Source: Chaenocephalus aceratus (Eukaryota > Chordata > Actinopteri > Perciformes > Channichthyidae). From it: a DNA stretch of 64,000 bases. Positions within the stretch are counted from its first letter, which is position 1. Every line of letters starts with the position of its first letter. The DNA lies in contig CM043800.1 in NCBI GenBank assembly GCA_023974075.1, positions 26,876,952 through 26,940,951 of the forward strand, read 5' to 3'. The notes below the pieces were generated by a model. That model was not told where the DNA came from. It made no database searches and worked only from the letters and a program-made list of their open reading frames with translations. This document shows positions 58,095 through 64,000 of the stretch, one piece after another. The position numbers and the translations under genes are program-made.

Positions 58095-61000
58095 GGGTAT
58101 AAATCTTAAGGTATTGCACGATTTATATTATTTTGGTCCAGATTTGATTTAAAATCTATTCTTGATTTAGTACATAGGTGTGGTAATTTCAGCATCTATT
58201 CCAGTCTGCTCTGCACGAATAAAAGGTAGTATCAAATGATAGCATTAAAGCAGAGTAAAGTGTAATAGATTTATACTTATTTGGATTTATACTATATCAA
58301 ATAATTGCATTTTATTCTCAGAAAATGTAACTCGGAAACAAATACATTGTAAATAAAAGGACTTGGAATTTGAATTATTAAAAAAAAAATTACAAAATAT
58401 TGGCCAAGCCTTTCTGTTCACTTGTGATATTGAACATTTTATGCAATATAAACAAATGAGGAGAGATAATACAAACAATCTTATAGCAACGCTGACAGAA
58501 TATAACCATGAGCCAGCACCTACAATGTGTATATTTAACCATTGTATTTAATTTTGATACAATTTATCTATGTACTGTTCTCCTTCTGTCTTTTGATATA
58601 TTTAACTTTTAAGACACTATGCCAACATATGATAAAACAGATTAAGAAATATTTGTTTAAAATATATATATATGTTTTTAATTCCTGATGTGGAGCTGTA
58701 ATGAACACAAAGTTTTGCACAAACAGTTGTCAGCTGTCTTAATCTACTGAAGAGTGTTAAAAAACAACGTTTGGTTTCAAATATGAAGTTCTTATATTTC
58801 ACCCACAGGTGGTGCTGTAATTCTAAACACCATGCTGTTCAATCTTCCACCTTGCTCTCAGATAGGAAAGTCATGTTACAGCTGTTACAATTACTGTTTT
58901 TACTTATTGCCATAACTTCAATACCTATAAACTAATGTTTAATTTTGACACAATTGAACAAACATTTTCATAGCTGCCATTCCTTTCTTTGAGACTCACA
59001 TTCTGCAACTAACAGTTATTTTTATTATAAAGAAATCTGCGTATTATTATGTTCATAGTTTTGAGTGTCAGAATAAAATATCCATTAGCATTTCTTAATG
59101 TCCAAGGTTATGTGTTGAAATGTCTTGCTTTGTCTGACTAACACTCCATAACACCCCAAAAATAAGTTTCTGTAAATCTTCCAAATCAAAGGGTTGGAAC
59201 TAAGTTTAGTATTTCTTCTTCAAAAGTTTGTATGGAAATAGTTACGGTTAAATGTTTAAACTTATCGTTTTCGCACTTATTCACAATAATCCACACTGGC
59301 TTCTATTATTGAACTGTGTCATGGAAATACATAATGTCCCTCCTCACTCATGACCTCCATGCACGAGCAAACCATGGGGTTCAGATGAGTGAAGTGTCAG
59401 AAGGTCAGAGGTCAGGGGAGCTTGACGCCTGAGTTGATGACTGTTAACAGGCAGTGAGGAGGAGGAGGAGAAAGGGGGGCACAGAGGGAAGGTGAAACTC
59501 GGGGAGAGGGAGAAGGAGAGAGGTGGGCAGACGTGCCATGTTTACTGTCTTTCCTAGTAAGAGCCCAAGTGTGAACCGTAATGTGTATGTTGGTTGATGT
59601 AACCTCCGGCCTTCAAGGCACACAAGCTTGGGTCTCGCCTGATCCTGGCGGCTGACACTGAAGTGTGAAGTCAGGGTACGCGATGGGGAGGAGGGCGCCT
59701 CATGGTGAGGTTGCCATGGATTGAACAAAGAAACACTGTGAGCTCCCAGATTTCAGTGTTTGCTGTCAAACCAGCGATTACAAACTGTTTTTTTTTTTAA
59801 TACCGTGTTGACTACATGTGCGGTATCGTAAAACTTGAACTGATGTGTTTGATTTAAACAGATGTTACAGAAGGTTGGATGTCTTTAAAGTTGATTGAGT
59901 TAATGTGTGGATATTTCAGTACCACCTAAGAGCTTTTGTTATTTACAATGCGAAAACTTGACTTATTAACGTCATAAAACGTGAGGCCATGCAGAGGAAT
60001 ACCTATGCCCTTCCTTTGCCTATAGACTGTAGGAAAAGGAAGAAAGAGTGGAGGGGACAAAAAGTGATTGAGAGAGGGAAAACAGATGGGAAGATTGAAT
60101 TTTAGAGGGCAGGCGGAGGAGCAGTGCAAAGGAAATCTTTTTTGTGTATGTCTGGAGAGAATGGGAGCCTCTTATACACCTCACAGCGTGAATTTGGCCC
60201 GGGCTGCGGGTTCGTCTCGTCTACCCAGCGGGGGGCTTTCCTGAGCGGGCTGCCCAGGGGAGGGGCACCTGCAGCAGCCTCAAACACTGGTCAAGAGGAG
60301 AGGCGGGGCGACGGCTGTGGGATGGGAAGATGCTTGATGATTCCAGGAAACGGACATGTGCTGGATTTATGAAATCTTCAGGTGGAACAGAGCGACGTTC
60401 CCACAAGAAAATATTTGTCCTTGTGTTTTCCCCGTAGATGAGAGCCTAGAGAAGTACACTGCCTGAATCTCAGGACAAAATGGAAAGCTTCTGTTGCGAC
60501 TACAGACAAAAGTTATGATTGGAGCGAGTCGGTAAGAGCTGGCAACTACCAACCCAAATAACACAAAGTTTATAGATGAACCAGCCTGCCAACTGAGACA
60601 ATATTTTCCATCCATTTGGTTGGGTTGACTAAACACCATGTATTTGAAGTTTATCAAACACTCAGTCATCCCCGTAGACCTGAGGCAGAACTTAATCATC
60701 TGATATATTACGTTTTAGAATATGCAGTCTCCCAAAACCTGTCCACCATGCAGACTCAGGAAAATCTAAGCTTGCTGTGCATTCATATCCACACCGGTGC
60801 TAAGTGTCTTCTTTGGAAGGATTTCATCTTTACACAAGCTACGCCCTCCATCTTCTGTCATTTTGGTATGACCCAGGGGTCCAAAAATCACCATGTCATA
60901 TGAGGGCTCATGATTTCAAACATACATGGAGCTGGCTCTTTGTCTACAAGAAATTCCATTTAAATGGGTAAATGTGCTGAGAGGGCCTCAGTTGTCTGTG

Positions 61001-63642
61001 AAAGGTGGATGGATATTGCATTAACTTCACAACAGAAGCCCCCCCTGTGGTGTGGCCGCACAGAGCTCTGGATAACAACTGCAGTGGGAACATTACGCTC
61101 AGAGGTAGCCACAGGTAAATGGAAACACATGGTACGCAGTATGGACTACAGAAGGGCCCTACAGCCTCAGAAAAATTGGCATCACTGTGCAGAGAAACGT
61201 GCAAGCTGCCTTGACAAATGCTTTTGGTATGCGTCCCTCAAACCTGTTGGTATTACCAATGAAGCTTCTCCTGCTGCCCTCAGGTTATCTTCTGCTCAGT
61301 TACATAATTACACTTTATGTGCAAATAAATAAACCCACACTATAATTATGTTTTCCTAGCATTATTCAAGTCTCATTTTACAATGCATTTAACATGAAAT
61401 CACTCAAAGTCCATTACCTGGTGATTATGGACTAGCAGATGGTATTGCATGTCAAGTCAAAACACAGTAAACCATAGTTAATAGAGCTTAATGGTGCATA
61501 TGTTTTACCTGGGTGGTCAAAGAAATATATCTTTACCCAGTGATGAAATTAGAAAATGTAACTGATCACTGTCCCTTCTTAATCTGCGCTGCCTGTGCTC
61601 TGTCAGAATTACATGGAGGTCTGGAATATTATTCAGAGTCTTTTCCCTTTGAGTACTATATTGTTGTTTTTCAAATGTGGATTTAAATTCTTTTTTTTCT
61701 TTATGGGAATGAATACATTATTAAACATTTTTGTATTGAGGACTTACAGCATTTGATTTATTGTATGTAAAGTTGTCTCTGTTCTACTGTTCAACTTGAA
61801 AAACGTTTACAATTTGTATTTTTAGAACCTCAGAAATTATTTGATAAAACAATTTAGACAATTAATGTTCTTGTTTATTATGGATAGTTTTATTTATAAG
61901 GTCGTGTGTATGCTCAAGGGGAAGTTCACATCCGTCATCACAGATGCAGATATGCTGAAACATGTAAGAAATTAGAAAATAAATTATGGAGAAATGTTTG
62001 AATGGGGGAGGCAGTACATGGGCCGACGGCGCTAGCATGTGCGCCGCCTGTCGTCCATAAGAAACACATTTAAATAACATCCACTTAAAATGACAAAGAG
62101 TCAATGTTGTTCTGCGTTGAATTCTACAAGATATGATTTATCCTGACGAAGTGTCTCATGAAGTGTCTCTATTTTGTTTAATTTTCTGCAGGTTTGTCTA
62201 AAATTCCTCTGCTAGGGCTTTTAAAAAATCGTAATCAGAAGTATGCCGTAGGGGACAAGTAACAAACAATGATGTGCCACAATAGTCCCCTGCTGGACTC
62301 GAACTAGAGACCTACAGTCACATGGTCAGCATCCAAAACCCAAACAACCCCCCCCGCTCATGTCCTCTTTTGTCCCATCATCTCATCCCCATCCTTTCTC
62401 CTCTGTGTTGAACAACAATATTTGCTCATCTGCGTCAAAGAGCAGCAGGGTTGGAGCTTCAGCACAGTGCAGCCTTTGAGTCGGGCAGACAGGCCGCGGC
62501 TGAGGGAGACACAGAGACACCAGCCAGAGAGTGTATACACAAGACTGAGGAAGACCTTCCAGAGTCCCTGACACGCTGACACAGACACACAAACAAAACG
62601 TGAGAATGCAACTCAAGGATTTATTTTTAATACTGAGCACTTTTAAGTTTTTGTGTCTTTTTTCTTCGAATATCTAACATATAATCCCTTTGCTTAGCTT
62701 CATAATTGCTGTCTCTCAGATGTTCTTCTTTTTCACGTCTGTTATTGTCAAACGCAGTATTATGTCATCTGTTGTGCGTTTTCTGAAAGGCCAAACACTA
62801 TCAGGTTTTCCTCCTTTTTTCCTAATTATAAGGATCCGATCACACAGTCAATAACAGAAAGCATACTCTTTATTCAAAGCTTTATATTATGCATTATTAT
62901 AAACACCAGTTACATTCAACACAAGTTGAAGCCATGCAAAGCATTGCATGATTACAAAAAACCCAACATGCAGGTCATGATTATATAAAAAGTCAGTTGT
63001 TTTAGATACGTAGGGGTTCAGGGGAAGAAAACAAAAGACTGTTGACATGCTCCAACATAATTCATTAAGTCAACAAACACTGTCTCAGAAAAATGTCCCA
63101 ACGAGGTTCTGACCAGTCTCAGACAGTTGTTTAAAAACAAACATCTTCCTTAAACATTTCTGAAAACAAGCAGAAGTGAATCAGGGTTTTACTGGAAATG
63201 CTTGTGCATCGCAACATACAGCACAAAACTCCTCCCTTCTATTATTACTGCATACAGTACAGGATTCTGCTTATTAAAAACGTTCCTCTGTTATAAAATA
63301 TGTTGATTTGGGTAAGTTACTTTGCAGAAGTAATTACTGTAAGCACTTGTGTTAGAAATGTCATTGTGGTTATTTGCTTTACCATAATACAACATATAAC
63401 GTCATTACAACACTTATCATATGACCATCAAAGGATGGAAAAGGATAAAGCATTCATTACATCTTACAGAGATTGTCCTTTTGATTGTCTCCAAACAGGA
63501 AGTATTTTCACAAAGCATTTATACAAAGTGCTATCATTTGCTAAGGACAAATCATTGATCTTTGGTTCCTATTATTGAACTCATATTGCATATACAGTAC
63601 ATGGTTGTCACATTACTGTCTCCTCTGTTAGAGACAGACACA
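58095..63642. other. Intergenic region, no gene seen
   Basis: About 5.5 kb of AT-rich DNA. Open frames at 60124-60372, 60616-60903 and 60964-61332 have no domain or splice support. A degenerate tRNA-like B box is present near 62290. Confidence 0.5.
62275..62350 (-). repeat. Possible tRNA-derived SINE relic
   Basis: The minus strand contains AGTTCGAGTCC, one base from the tRNA B-box consensus GGTTCGANTCC, preceded by a variable-loop-like AGGTC. A folded tRNA with a sound anticodon stem cannot be built, so it is a relic or a chance match. Confidence 0.25.
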
Positions 63643-64000
63643 CTACTGCATCGGACTGCTCTTACGGCACAGCTGATTTGCTGATGTCAGCGCCTGCCGG
63701 TTGCGTCTTCGTTTCCCAGTCAATAGTGTGTAGAAGAATGGATTTACACATGAGTTTCCATATGTCAGTCCTGTGAGGATTCGATTGACTGTCACCTGCG
63801 TCCCTACTGGAACTGTCCGCAGCATGTCGGGCTGGTAGAGAGGCAACAGCTGCCAGATCCAGAAAGGAAGGAAGCAGGCCCAGAAAGCCAGGACAATACC
63901 CAGGATGAGGAGCAGGACTTTGGGTTTGGGGGCACGGGGAGGACAAGCCGAGCTGCCCCCACTGGCCCAGGCTGGCCTGGTCTGAGACACCCAGTAAAGC
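63643..64000 (-). CDS. uts2r: Urotensin-II receptor-like GPCR, C-terminal part, runs off the window
   Basis: The reading frame from the window edge to the stop at 63643 covers the end of intracellular loop 3, TM6 (LGIVLAFWACFLPFWIWQLL, with the CFLPFW motif typical of urotensin-II receptors), loop 3, TM7 (GLTYGNSCVNPFFYTLL, NPxxY = NPFFY) and a short Lys/Arg-rich cytoplasmic tail ending SSPMQ. The start lies beyond 64000. UTS2R couples the vasoactive peptides urotensin II and URP to Gq at the plasma membrane. Fish carry several paralogs, and the exact one cannot be told from this fragment. Somatostatin-type receptors are related, but the CFLPFW and NSCVNP context fits UTS2R best. Confidence 0.85.
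   Translation of the reverse strand, partial: LYWVSQTRPAWASGGSSACPPRAPKPKVLLLILGIVLAFWACFLPFWIWQLLPLYQPDMLRTVPVGTQVTVNRILTGLTYGNSCVNPFFYTLLTGKRRRNRQALTSANQLCRKSSPMQ

Noticed and set aside
60964..61332. 122-codon plus-strand frame in the khdc4-uts2r interval
   Set aside because: No recognisable domain, no splice context, typical of chance frames in this interval.
62275..62350. Functional tRNA gene
   Set aside because: Only a B-box-like motif is visible; anticodon and acceptor stems do not pair.

Overview
The window is vertebrate, almost certainly teleost, genomic DNA. Genes are split into many short exons with GT-AG introns. Long CA/GT microsatellites are frequent, and the repeats are fish-type: L2-like LINE 3' ends, a Rex3-type GATG tail, a TIR element and a probable solo LTR. 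Nothing prokaryotic, no CRISPR array and no rRNA gene were seen. The gene set (hcn3, zbtb7b, ndufv1, khdc4, a urotensin-II receptor) includes several genes whose human orthologs lie close together near 1q21-q22.

Layout: 1-7422 is upstream or intronic sequence of hcn3, with a probable 378-bp solo LTR flanked by a 5-bp duplication and a decayed antisense LINE. 7423-18565 (+) holds hcn3 from S1 to the stop codon; the first exon is outside the window. The exon that is normally single from S1 to S4 is split here by a 3.65-kb intron filled with nested transposons. The last exon encodes a very long Pro/Ser/Thr tail with a 99-residue tandem duplication. A poly(A) site near 19842 probably ends the gene. 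22.7-23.25 kb is a GC-rich promoter-like island with a splice donor, probably the 5' end of zbtb7b, whose coding exons lie at 37604-39411 (+). Two candidate alternative 5' coding exons lie between. 43115-48637 (+) is ndufv1 (mitochondrial complex I). 49524-55973 (-) is khdc4, complete in 14 exons and tail-to-tail with ndufv1, with opposed AATAAA signals only a few bases apart. Only 182 bp separate the khdc4 start codon from the start of an unrecognised divergent small ORF gene. 63643-64000 (-) is the 3' end of a urotensin-II-receptor-like GPCR that runs off the window.

The genes do not form a pathway: a pacemaker-type cation channel, a BTB zinc-finger repressor, a respiratory-chain subunit, a splicing-related KH protein and a peptide GPCR. 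Three apparent frame breaks (two in zbtb7b, one in ndufv1), two of them in a homopolymer or a dinucleotide tract, stand out because hcn3 and khdc4 are fully in frame. Assembly indels are the simplest explanation but need read support. I found no convincing new molecular system. The most interesting features are the hcn3 intron gain with nested transposons, the hcn3 tail duplication, the bidirectional khdc4 promoter with its unknown partner, and the compact ndufv1/khdc4 terminator region.
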